From the NCBI GenBank assembly GCA_964511185.1, contig CAZEDU010000002.1, positions 1-64,000 of the forward strand: 64,000 nucleotides of DNA, given 5' to 3'. The notes under the pieces are model-generated. The model ran no database searches and was not told the origin of the DNA. It saw only the letters and a program-made list of their open reading frames with translations. Positions 44,334 to 52,289 of this stretch are shown piece after piece. This DNA is from CAZEDU01 sp964511185 (GTDB lineage: Bacteria; Myxococcota; Myxococcia; Myxococcales; Myxococcaceae). Within the stretch, counting starts at the first letter, position 1. Every line of letters begins with the position of its first letter. The position numbers were made by a program, and so were the translations under genes.

Positions 44334-46547
44334 TCAGCTTCGAGACGCGCCCAGGCCCGGCTCCAGCGGCAGCCGCACCGTGAAGATGGAGCCCTTGCCC
44401 AGCTCGGTCTCGACCTGAATCGAGCCGCCCATCGCCTCGGCGATCTGCCGCGCGATGTACAGCCCCAGGCCGAGCCCGCCGTAGTGCCGGGTGGGCACCG
44501 CGCGCTCGAACTTCTCGAAGATGCGGTCCTTCTGCTCGGCGGCGATGCCGATGCCTTCGTCTCGTACGTGGAGCACCGCCTCGTGGGCGCGCCGCTCGAG
44601 GGTGATTTGAATGGGCCGGCCGTTGCCGTACTTGAGCGCGTTCTGCAAAAGGTTGGTGACGAGCTGGTCGAGGCGCAGCCGGTCCCAGCGGCCGGTCATC
44701 GGCTCGAGCCGAAGGTGCACCTCGGAGCCCACGCGGCGCGACTCCTCCGAGAAGCGCTCCACGACCTGCCCCACCAGCGCCTCCAGCTCGACGTCCTCCG
44801 GGTCGATCATCAGGCGCCCGTGCGTGATGCGCGACAGGTCGAGCATCTGACCGACCAGGTGCGCGAGGCGATCCACCTGGTGGTTGGCGATCTCCAGCTT
44901 GCCCTTGAGCCGCTCCGGCGACGCCCGCGGGAAGTCGCGCAGCAGGCCCTGCATGTACAGCTTGAGCGAGGTGAGCGGCGTGCGCAGCTCGTGCGAGGCG
45001 ACGGTGAGGAACTCGTCGCGCAGGCTCACCGCCTGCCGCGCCTCCCGGTACAGCCGGGCGTTCTCGATCGCCACCGCCGCGCGCTGCGCCAGCTCCTCGG
45101 CGCGCGCCAGATCTCCCGCGTCGTAGCGGCGCGCGTCCGACGAGAAGAAGCACAGCACGCCCAGCGTGTGGCCGCGGACGCGCAGCGGCGTGTAGATGGC
45201 GGAGCGAAGCCCGGGCGGCGGCTGCGGACCCGACGCGTCGCCTTCGGTCAGCTGCGCCAGCTGCTCCGCGGAGAGGGGGCTCGCCAGCTCGGTTTGGCCC
45301 CGCTTGACCACGCTGGCGGGCCCTTCGCGGGCGTCGCGCTGGAGATCGAAGCGCGCGCGCAGGCGCTCCGCCAAGGGGCGCTTTTCGTCATCGGCGTGGG
45401 CGAGCGAGGCGCGGTCGAGCGTGCCTTCGTCGCTGATGAGGTAGAGCGCGGCGACGTCGGCCACCTGGTCCGCCGCGAGCCGAGTCACCTTCCCGAGCGT
45501 GGTGCCGTAGTCGAGCGACTCGGCCAGCACCGTCGTCGCCTGGCTGATGAAGCGCCGCGTCTCGTCTTGGCGGACCTCTTCGGTGACGTCGCGCCAGATG
45601 TTCACCGCGAGCTGCACCTGGCCGCCCGGATCGAACACCGGCGAGGACCGCACCACCAGCCACCGGCGCTCGCCGCTGCCCTTGAGCTGCGTCTGCACGA
45701 GCGCCGACGGCGGCTTCTCGCCCCTCAAGGCCCGCCGGTTCGGCAGCGCCTCCCGGTCGATCGGTTGGCCGCGTTCGTCGTACACGCTGATCTTCTCGGC
45801 GAGCTCGCCGAGCGACTGCGCGAGCATCGTCTCGGCGTCGGGAAAGCCGAAGCCCTTCGCCGCCGCCTCGTTGGCGTAGCGGATGCTCCCGTCGGCCGAC
45901 AGGACGGCGATCGCGTCGCTCACGCCTTGGAGGATGACGGCCAGCTGCGCCTGCGACTCCTGCTGCGCGCGCTCGAGCCGCCGCTTGTTCTCCACCTGGA
46001 CCCGCGTCCGCAGCGCCTCGAGCTCACGCCGCCGGAGCCTTCGGTACGAGACCGACGCGTAGTAGGCGAGCGCGCAGAACGCCACCGCCTGCACCGCCCA
46101 CTGCGCCATCCACGCGCCATCGGCGCCGCCCAATGCGAGCAAGGTCAGCCCGCTCGCCACCGTGCTGACGCCGGCCGCCGCCGTCGCGCTGGGGTGGTCT
46201 TGCACCACCACCGCGATGAGGATCGGCATCGCCAGGATCCAGTGGAAGAGCGGGCTCTCCAGCCCGCCCGTCTGCGAGACGATGATCCCGAACGCGACGC
46301 TCGTCACCACCCCCAGGGCGATGAACGACAGCCGCTGCGCCTGAGGCGACAGCCGCGGCAACCGCCACGCGACCACGAGCACCAGGCCCGCCCAGACCAC
46401 GCGGACCAGGAAGGAGGGCCAACGAAAGCCGCCGAGCGCGAGCCAGTCGGCCAGGTTGAAGAGCAGGATGACCGCGGCGCAGAAGAGCATCACCGTCTGG
46501 CGCTCGCGCCAGCTGGGCTGCGTCGCTGAGTCGGCGGACGCGCTCAA
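44334..46547 (-). CDS. Membrane sensor histidine kinase (6TM-PAS-GAF-HisKA-HATPase)
   Basis: A 737-residue kinase. Six hydrophobic segments fill about residues 18-165. A PAS domain (about 190-310), a GAF domain (about 335-500; LGVLCFFSSDARRYDAGDLA), the HisKA with phospho-acceptor His519 in TVASHELRTPL, and an ATPase domain (about 620-730; NLLQNALKYG, VRDEGIGI, GLGLGLYI) follow. There is no receiver. It lies 15 bases after clpP on the same strand and is followed by acpP, so it appears to be in one operon. The cue is unknown; the membrane part may detect envelope or lipid state. Confidence 0.93.
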   Translation of the reverse strand: MSASADSATQPSWRERQTVMLFCAAVILLFNLADWLALGGFRWPSFLVRVVWAGLVLVVAWRLPRLSPQAQRLSFIALGVVTSVAFGIIVSQTGGLESPLFHWILAMPILIAVVVQDHPSATAAAGVSTVASGLTLLALGGADGAWMAQWAVQAVAFCALAYYASVSYRRLRRRELEALRTRVQVENKRRLERAQQESQAQLAVILQGVSDAIAVLSADGSIRYANEAAAKGFGFPDAETMLAQSLGELAEKISVYDERGQPIDREALPNRRALRGEKPPSALVQTQLKGSGERRWLVVRSSPVFDPGGQVQLAVNIWRDVTEEVRQDETRRFISQATTVLAESLDYGTTLGKVTRLAADQVADVAALYLISDEGTLDRASLAHADDEKRPLAERLRARFDLQRDAREGPASVVKRGQTELASPLSAEQLAQLTEGDASGPQPPPGLRSAIYTPLRVRGHTLGVLCFFSSDARRYDAGDLARAEELAQRAAVAIENARLYREARQAVSLRDEFLTVASHELRTPLTSLKLYMQGLLRDFPRASPERLKGKLEIANHQVDRLAHLVGQMLDLSRITHGRLMIDPEDVELEALVGQVVERFSEESRRVGSEVHLRLEPMTGRWDRLRLDQLVTNLLQNALKYGNGRPIQITLERRAHEAVLHVRDEGIGIAAEQKDRIFEKFERAVPTRHYGGLGLGLYIARQIAEAMGGSIQVETELGKGSIFTVRLPLEPGLGASRS

Positions 46548-46562
46548 CCCAGGTCCGCCGCC

Positions 46563-47150
46563 TTACTTGCCGGGACGCTTGAGGAGCACCTCGTCGACGA
46601 TGCCGTACTCCTTCGCCTGCATCGCGGTGAGAAAGCGGTCTCGGTGGGTGTCGGCCTCCACCCGATCGACCGACTGGCCGGTGTGGTGCGCGATGATCTC
46701 GTTGAGGCGCCGCTTGAGGTGGATGATCTCTTTGGCGTGGATGTCGATCTCCGACGCCTGACCTTCCACCTGCCCGAGCGGCTGGTGGATCATCACGCGC
46801 GCGTTCGGCAGCGCGTACCGCTTGCCCTTCTCGCCGGCGAGCAGGAGCACCGCCGCCATCGACGCCGCCTGCCCGATGCAGATGGTCGAGACGCTGCAGC
46901 GCAGGTACTGCATGGTGTCGTAGATGGCCAGGCCCGCGGTCACCACGCCGCCGGGGGAGTTGATGTAGAGGCTGATCTCCTTCTCCGGCTCCTCCGACTC
47001 GAGGAAGAGCAGCTGGCTGACGATGATGTTGGCGACGTCGTCGTTGATCGGCGTGCCGAGCAGAATGATGCGATCCTTGAGCAGCCGGCTGTACAGGTCG
47101 TAGACGCGCTCGCCTCGATGGGTGGTCTCGATCACCAAAGGCACGTTCAT
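46563..47150 (-). CDS. clpP: ATP-dependent Clp protease proteolytic subunit
   Basis: The serine peptidase chamber of Clp proteases. The triad is Ser97 (IGQAASMAA), His122 (VMIHQPLG) and Asp171 (DTHRDRFLT), and the handle-domain sequence is normal. AAGGAG before the ATG at 47150 supports the start. At 195 residues it matches the usual length. The usual neighbours tig and clpX are absent, so it may be an extra ClpP copy. It leads the run clpP - kinase - acpP - fabF. Confidence 0.96.
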   Translation of the reverse strand: MNVPLVIETTHRGERVYDLYSRLLKDRIILLGTPINDDVANIIVSQLLFLESEEPEKEISLYINSPGGVVTAGLAIYDTMQYLRCSVSTICIGQAASMAAVLLLAGEKGKRYALPNARVMIHQPLGQVEGQASEIDIHAKEIIHLKRRLNEIIAHHTGQSVDRVEADTHRDRFLTAMQAKEYGIVDEVLLKRPGK

Positions 47151-47239
47151 GGGGTCGCTCCTTCGAGGCGCATCAGAAGCACGCCAGCGGGTTGGCCCTC
47201 ACTTAATTCACGGTGAGACGGTTTGCATTCGTCTTGCGT

Positions 47240-47938
47240 TCAACGGTCGCCCGGAAGGAACGGCGGGGCTTCGGAGCCCAGGAAGCCGTACTTCTCGAGC
47301 CACCCGAAGACGCCTTGGCGCGTCGGGCGCGCGGTCCGCGGCGCGGGCCTTCGGGGAACGTCGAGGTAGTCGAGCAGCGCCGCCTCGCTCGGCTTGCCGG
47401 GGAACATCACCTCGGCGGTGTGCGCCAGGTACCCGAAGGCGCCGGCCTTGTAGTTGAAGCGATCCAGATCGACGAACGCGCCGTTCTTTCCGAAGCCGTA
47501 CTGCAGGGTCCAGGTCGGCCGGTTCTCGCGCACGCCGAACTCCGAGAGCCCGCGGTGAAACAGCTCGAAGGGCTTGTCGACGTAGTACTGCCCCCGCCGG
47601 ACGCCGGCCTTGAGCTGTTGCCGCAGGTGCGCGAGCCCCCAGGGATCGTTCTTGAAGCGGAGCTGGTTCGGGCGAACCGAGTTGGGCGCGCTCGAGAGCC
47701 GAAGGCGCGAGAGGTCCAACCCCGCCTCTTCCATGCGCCACGTGATGATGTCGAAGAGCGTGCGCTGCTCGGCCGAGAGGCTCTGAAAGCGGATGACGGG
47801 GTTTTGGCCCAACATCGCTTGCTGGCCCTTGGAGAGATCGAAGAAGCGGCTGACCTGATGGGGCCGCAGCCGGGTGGGTGGTGCGAGTCGAACGATGCTC
47901 GGGTGTCGGACGAAGGCTCGGAAGAACGTGGCAGGCAT
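47240..47938 (-). CDS. Hypothetical protein, about 232 residues
   Basis: No family was recognised. The ATG at 47938 (MPATFFRAF) is chosen; a GTG at 47980 is also possible. The protein has no signal peptide or membrane helix. It is basic and aromatic-rich (RFFDLSKGQQAMLGQNPVIR, PFELFHRGLSEFGVRENR), with evenly spread conserved-looking turns. The gene ends 89 bases before clpP on the same strand and is divergent from the CARDB-type protein. Confidence 0.65.
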   Translation of the reverse strand: MPATFFRAFVRHPSIVRLAPPTRLRPHQVSRFFDLSKGQQAMLGQNPVIRFQSLSAEQRTLFDIITWRMEEAGLDLSRLRLSSAPNSVRPNQLRFKNDPWGLAHLRQQLKAGVRRGQYYVDKPFELFHRGLSEFGVRENRPTWTLQYGFGKNGAFVDLDRFNYKAGAFGYLAHTAEVMFPGKPSEAALLDYLDVPRRPAPRTARPTRQGVFGWLEKYGFLGSEAPPFLPGDR

Positions 47939-48085
47939 CTGTCGGTTTTTCGCCACACGTTCGTGACCGGTTGCTCCCACCTTCGACCACGTGCGCTACA
48001 CCCTCGAAAAGAAAAGGGCTTTTCACACATCGCCCGGGCGCGGCGGCCAGTGGCAACTCGATGTGGGTGGGTGTAGAGAATTCCA

Positions 48086-49249
48086 GTGACGATGCGTTCC
48101 TCTCCCTCTTCGTTCTTGTGCCTCTTGGCGCTGCTGGCAGGTCCGGCCGTGGCGGCGCCGTACCAGACCACGGCGGGCTTTTCGCCGTACCAGCCGCTGC
48201 CCACGGACGATGCGCGCACGCAGGTCCTGTGGGCCGCGCGCGCGGGCGAGGTGACGGCCAACGCCGAGTCGGTCGTCGCGTTGCCGTTCGGGTTTCGCTT
48301 CTACGGCGTCACCCACACCCAGCTCGTCGTCTCGACGAACGGCTACGTGAGCTTCGACGGCGCGGGCTCGGGCAGCTGCGATGGCTGCGGCGTCAACCGC
48401 TCGATGGGCGCCGCGTCCGCGCCCAACAACTTCATCGCGGTGCTGTGGGACGACCTGAGGGTCGCGCGTCACTTCAGGCCAGGCCACGCCGACGCGCGTG
48501 TCTCGGTGCGCGTGCTCGGCGAGGCGCCGCACCGCGTGTTCCAGGTCGAGTGGCTGCGCATGGGGGTGCGGCCGGGCCCTGACGCGTGCGCGACCTGCTC
48601 GTACTCGTTCGCGTCGGCGCAGCTGTCGCTCTCGGAGAGGACGCAGAGCATTCGGTTGCACTACGGCCCCGGCAACAGCTACGCGCCTCCGAATTACCCG
48701 ACCGACTACGGCGGGCTGTCGTTCAGCGCCGGGGTGGAAGGCCCGCCGGGCATGGGCGGGCAGAACCTCTCGTTTCCCACGTTCGTGTGCGCCAGCGCGG
48801 CCGTCTGCCACGGCGTCAACCGCCTCGATGGGTACTTCATCGATCTCGCACCGTCGGCCGACCTCGCGGTGGCGTCGGTCTCGGGGCCTGCGGCCTTGAG
48901 GCCCGGCGCGCCCATCACCGTGCAGGTGACGCTCGAGAACCCGACGGGCCTCGCCGCGCCGAGCCGCTCCTACCGCTTGGCGCTGTCGACCGACGCGGTG
49001 CTCTCGCCGGACGACGCCGACATCGCGGTCGGCGTCACCCGCCAGGTCGCCGCGGCCCAGACGCACGTGCTCGACGTGGAGGCCACGCTGCCGCCCACGC
49101 TCCTGCCGGGCGACTATTTCTTGTTGTTCGTCCTCGCGCCGGGCGACGCGGTGAAGTCGAACGACGTCGGGGTCAGCCTGCCCACCCCGGCCGACTCGCC
49201 GATCGCCACCTTCGAGCCGACGAGCAGCGCGACCGCCGGCCGCCTCTAA
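48086..49249 (+). CDS. Secreted protein with CARDB-like C-terminal domain
   Basis: A 387-residue exported protein. The signal peptide ends around AVAAPY. The first domain (about 25-250) is a beta-sandwich with a repeated GFRFYGVTHTQLVVSTNGYV pattern like nidogen/PEP-CTERM-neighbour surface proteins. Residues about 250-370 match a CARDB-type adhesion module (PAALRPGAPITVQVTLENPT, LPGDYFLLFVLAPGD). The GTG at 48086 is favoured by an AGAGA just upstream; ATG 48092 is nearly the same start. Likely a surface adhesin or matrix protein. Confidence 0.75.
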   Translation: MTMRSSPSSFLCLLALLAGPAVAAPYQTTAGFSPYQPLPTDDARTQVLWAARAGEVTANAESVVALPFGFRFYGVTHTQLVVSTNGYVSFDGAGSGSCDGCGVNRSMGAASAPNNFIAVLWDDLRVARHFRPGHADARVSVRVLGEAPHRVFQVEWLRMGVRPGPDACATCSYSFASAQLSLSERTQSIRLHYGPGNSYAPPNYPTDYGGLSFSAGVEGPPGMGGQNLSFPTFVCASAAVCHGVNRLDGYFIDLAPSADLAVASVSGPAALRPGAPITVQVTLENPTGLAAPSRSYRLALSTDAVLSPDDADIAVGVTRQVAAAQTHVLDVEATLPPTLLPGDYFLLFVLAPGDAVKSNDVGVSLPTPADSPIATFEPTSSATAGRL

Positions 49250-49372
49250 GGCGCGAATCGTTTAAGGCTCGAATCGTTTGAGTGAGATCATCTGGCCGTG
49301 TCGGAGGACACGTCCGCACAGCTTTGGGCCTGGAGGGAAAGGGGTCTGGACTGTCGCTCGCTCTGAGCGGCG

Positions 49373-50806
49373 TCACTCCAGCCGCCAGTCGAACGCCGCG
49401 TCCGGCTCACAGTCGGGCCGCACGCGCACCAACTGAAGCCCGTCCCGTTCCGCCACCGCGCTGCCCGCGCGCTCCGCCGCCGGAGCGATGACGTAATTGT
49501 AGTGGCGCTCGTTCGCCGGCGGCCGCTCCGCCGAGTAGAGCGGCACCGGGCGATGCAGGTACGTGTAGCCGCCCACGTAGGCCAGCGCCTGCGTGCGGAC
49601 GAGCAGGCCGCACAAGTCAGGTTGCTGGTGGGCGGCCCACAAGAGCCGGTTCTCGGCGCCCCCGGCGTTGAACGCGCTCTGCTGCGTTGCTCCGACGCCG
49701 ACGTCGCGCCGAGTGAGCCCGGGCAGCCTCACCGCGCTGAGCGTCACCGCCAGCCCCAAGGCGGCGAGGCCAGCCCACCCCGCGCGCGCGTGAAGGCGCG
49801 ACAGCTGAGAGATGCCCAAACCGGCGAGCGCGCAAAGCAAGGGCAGGGCGGGGAAGAGGAAGCGCAGCTCTTTGTGGGGCGTGAACAGGTGCGCCAGGAA
49901 GAAGGCCGCGAAGAAGAGCGCCAGCGGCGGCGAACGGCGCGCGCCCAGCAGCGCCAAGGCGCAGAGCACCGGCCACAAGGGCCCGAGCGAAGCCCACAGG
50001 TGGCGGGGGTAGAAGGCCGGCGGCGCCACGCCGAACAGCGCGCTCTTGCCCTCCAGCAGGTTGAAGCCCAGGTACGCGCGGGCCGAGTGAAACCAGCTCC
50101 CCCACGTCAGCGCGTCGATGGCGCCGTAGAGCACCGCCCCCGCGGCGAACACGGCGGAGATCTCCAGCGCCGCCTTCGCCTGCCGGCGCGCCAACCAGAG
50201 CAGGACGAGGCCGACGCCGAAGAGCGCGCAGTGGAGCCGAAAGAAGACCGCGAGCGTGAGCAGGCCCGCTCCGGCGAGCCGCTCCTGCGCGGTCGCCTCG
50301 CGCGGCATCGCCCAGGCAAGGCCCAGCACCACGGGCAGCGCCGCCGCGGTCTCGCTCATCGCGCGAGGCGCGAAGTACGCGGAGAGCCCCATCACCGCGA
50401 ACGCCGCCGTCGCCGCCGCGGCGCCCCACGCATCGGCGCCCAGCCGGCGCGCGAGCTGTCCGCTGGCCCAAGCGGCGGCGAGCCCGCTCGCGCACAAGAG
50501 GGCTCGAATCACCCCGAGGCACACGCGCGGGTCGTCCGCGCCGAGCCAGTGGGCCGCCTTCATCCACAGCGCGAACGTCGCCGGGAGCGCCCAGTGCCGC
50601 GCCCCCGCCACGAACTCCCAGGCGCGCAGGCCGTACCCGAACGCCAGGCGGTGGGCGGGCTCGAGCGTCTGGTGAACTTCGTCTGGCCAGTAGAGGCCGT
50701 GGTCGGTGATCGCGACCCACGCGCGCAGCGCCGCCCCAGCGACGAGCGCGACGCCGGTGAGCACGAAGGCCGGCTCCCTCCAACGCGCGAGCCACCGTTG
50801 AGCCAT
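49373..50806 (-). CDS. GT22-family mannosyltransferase-like membrane protein
   Basis: A 477-residue polytopic glycosyltransferase. Catalytic-type acidic residues lie in WPDEVHQTLEPAHRLAF (Asp42, Glu43), and the family signature HKELRFLFPALPLL is near residue 315. These match the GT22 group (PIG-B/Alg9-like), which uses lipid-linked mannose. Eleven or so helices are expected. The C-terminal 120 residues are soluble. The acceptor is unknown; a cell-surface glycan or lipid is likely. It is divergent from the cytochrome b gene. Confidence 0.85.
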   Translation of the reverse strand: MAQRWLARWREPAFVLTGVALVAGAALRAWVAITDHGLYWPDEVHQTLEPAHRLAFGYGLRAWEFVAGARHWALPATFALWMKAAHWLGADDPRVCLGVIRALLCASGLAAAWASGQLARRLGADAWGAAAATAAFAVMGLSAYFAPRAMSETAAALPVVLGLAWAMPREATAQERLAGAGLLTLAVFFRLHCALFGVGLVLLWLARRQAKAALEISAVFAAGAVLYGAIDALTWGSWFHSARAYLGFNLLEGKSALFGVAPPAFYPRHLWASLGPLWPVLCALALLGARRSPPLALFFAAFFLAHLFTPHKELRFLFPALPLLCALAGLGISQLSRLHARAGWAGLAALGLAVTLSAVRLPGLTRRDVGVGATQQSAFNAGGAENRLLWAAHQQPDLCGLLVRTQALAYVGGYTYLHRPVPLYSAERPPANERHYNYVIAPAAERAGSAVAERDGLQLVRVRPDCEPDAAFDWRLE

Positions 50807-50896
50807 CGATGGGCTTCCTACTGGAGCCGCTCGTCGGAGCGATAAGAAAAACCGCGCTTGGCAACGGCGCCTGGGCTGGGGCATGGAGGGCTGCGC

Positions 50897-51544
50897 ATGG
50901 CCACCTCCACCCGCTCCTTCCGCTGGTCGCGCTTGGGCTCGCTCCTGTCGGTCTTGCCGCTCGGCGTTTGGACCATCAACCACCTGTGGGACAACCTGGC
51001 GGTCTTCGGCGGCCCCGACGCGTGGCAGAAGGCGGTCACCGGCCACGCGCACCCGGCTTCGTTGATCGCGACGATGGTCGTCGTGCTCCTGCCGCTGGTG
51101 CTGCACACGCTGTGGGGCGTGCAGCGGCTGTTCTCGTTCCGGCCGAACAATCAGCGCTATCCCTTCTTCGTGAACCTGCGCTACCTGCTGCAGCGGCTCG
51201 CGGCCATCGGCGCGCTCTTCTTCATCGGCGCTCACCTGTGGCTGGCGATGATCAAGCCGCGCTTCTTCGAAGGTCGCCCGGAGCCGTTCGAGGACATCGC
51301 GCGCGAGATGCGCTTCCACGGGCCAACGCTCGTGGTCTACCTGCTGGGAACCTTGGCGGTCTGCTTCCACCTGGCCAACGGGCTGGCGACGTTCGCCTTC
51401 AACTGGGGCGTCATCTCGGGCGGCCGGTCGATCCAGCGCTCGCAGTGGGCGGCGATCGCGCTGTTCGTCCTGTTTTTGGCCATGGCGTGGGGCGCGGTGT
51501 TCGGCCTGTTCCGGGCCGGTGACGTGCTCGGTCCTGCACACTAA
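50897..51544 (+). CDS. sdhC: Succinate dehydrogenase cytochrome b558-type membrane subunit, without SdhA/SdhB nearby
   Basis: A 215-residue di-heme membrane anchor of the b558 type. GGAGGG six bases before the ATG at 50897 supports the start. Helices carry the likely axial histidines His29 (INHLWDNL), His70 (VLHTLWG), His113 (GAHLWLAM) and His158 (CFHLANGL), in the same order as in fumarate reductase/succinate dehydrogenase type B. The flavoprotein and iron-sulfur subunits are not next to it; the next gene is a peroxiredoxin. It may join subunits encoded elsewhere or serve another dehydrogenase. Confidence 0.87.
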   Translation: MATSTRSFRWSRLGSLLSVLPLGVWTINHLWDNLAVFGGPDAWQKAVTGHAHPASLIATMVVVLLPLVLHTLWGVQRLFSFRPNNQRYPFFVNLRYLLQRLAAIGALFFIGAHLWLAMIKPRFFEGRPEPFEDIAREMRFHGPTLVVYLLGTLAVCFHLANGLATFAFNWGVISGGRSIQRSQWAAIALFVLFLAMAWGAVFGLFRAGDVLGPAH

Positions 51545-51640
51545 TTTCTCCAAAATCGCTTCAAGCACGTGCGTGGGAAAGGCCGCACCCGTTAAGAATG
51601 TCGTCTTCCCACGACCCACGAACCTTCACGGAGGACGATC

Positions 51641-52279
51641 ATGAGCATTCGCATCGGAGACACCGCTCCCGACTTCACCGCCGAGACCACCGAAGGAACC
51701 CTTCGCTTCCACGAGTGGCTGGGCGACAGCTGGGGCGTGCTGTTCTCGCACCCCAAGGACTTCACCCCGGTGTGCACCACCGAGCTCGGCGCGGTGGCCA
51801 AGCTCAAGCCTGAGTTCGACAAGCGCAACACCAAGGTCATCGGCCTGTCGGTCGACCCGCTGAACGCCCACCAGGAGTGGACGCGCGACATCGAGCAGAC
51901 GCAGGGCTGCAAGATGAACTTCCCGGTGATCGCCGACGGCGACAAGAAGGTCTCCGACCTCTACGGGATGATCCACCCGAACGCGAACGACACCCAGACC
52001 GTGCGCTCGGTGTTCGTCATCGGCCCCGACAAGAAGGTGAAGCTCAGCCTCACGTACCCCGCCAGCACGGGCCGCAACTTCGACGAGCTGTTGCGCGTGA
52101 TCGACTCGCTCCAGCTCACCGCCAAGCACCGCGTCGCCACGCCCGCGAACTGGAAGAACGGCGAGGAAGTGATCATCGCCGCCTCGGTGAGCGACGCCGA
52201 GGCGAAGACCCAGTTCCCCAATGGCTGGAAGGCGGTGCGGCCGTACCTGCGCATCGTCCCGCAGCCCAAGTCGCCGTAA
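51641..52279 (+). CDS. 1-Cys peroxiredoxin (Prx6/AhpC-TSA family)
   Basis: Reduces hydrogen peroxide and organic peroxides. The peroxidatic Cys45 lies in FTPVCTTELG. The 212-residue length and the C-terminal domain (NGEEVIIAASVSDAEAK, PYLRIVPQP) match the 1-Cys Prx6 group rather than 2-Cys AhpC; the other Cys (about 90) is not at a known resolving site. GGAGG before the ATG supports the start. It follows the cytochrome b gene on the same strand after 96 bases. Confidence 0.95.
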   Translation: MSIRIGDTAPDFTAETTEGTLRFHEWLGDSWGVLFSHPKDFTPVCTTELGAVAKLKPEFDKRNTKVIGLSVDPLNAHQEWTRDIEQTQGCKMNFPVIADGDKKVSDLYGMIHPNANDTQTVRSVFVIGPDKKVKLSLTYPASTGRNFDELLRVIDSLQLTAKHRVATPANWKNGEEVIIAASVSDAEAKTQFPNGWKAVRPYLRIVPQPKSP

Positions 52280-52289
52280 GCTGCACCCG

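Noticed and set aside
49254..49279. Direct repeat cgaatcgttt twice, as a possible regulatory site or attachment site
   Set aside because: Only 10 bases, right after a stop codon, with no integrase, tRNA or other mobile feature nearby.
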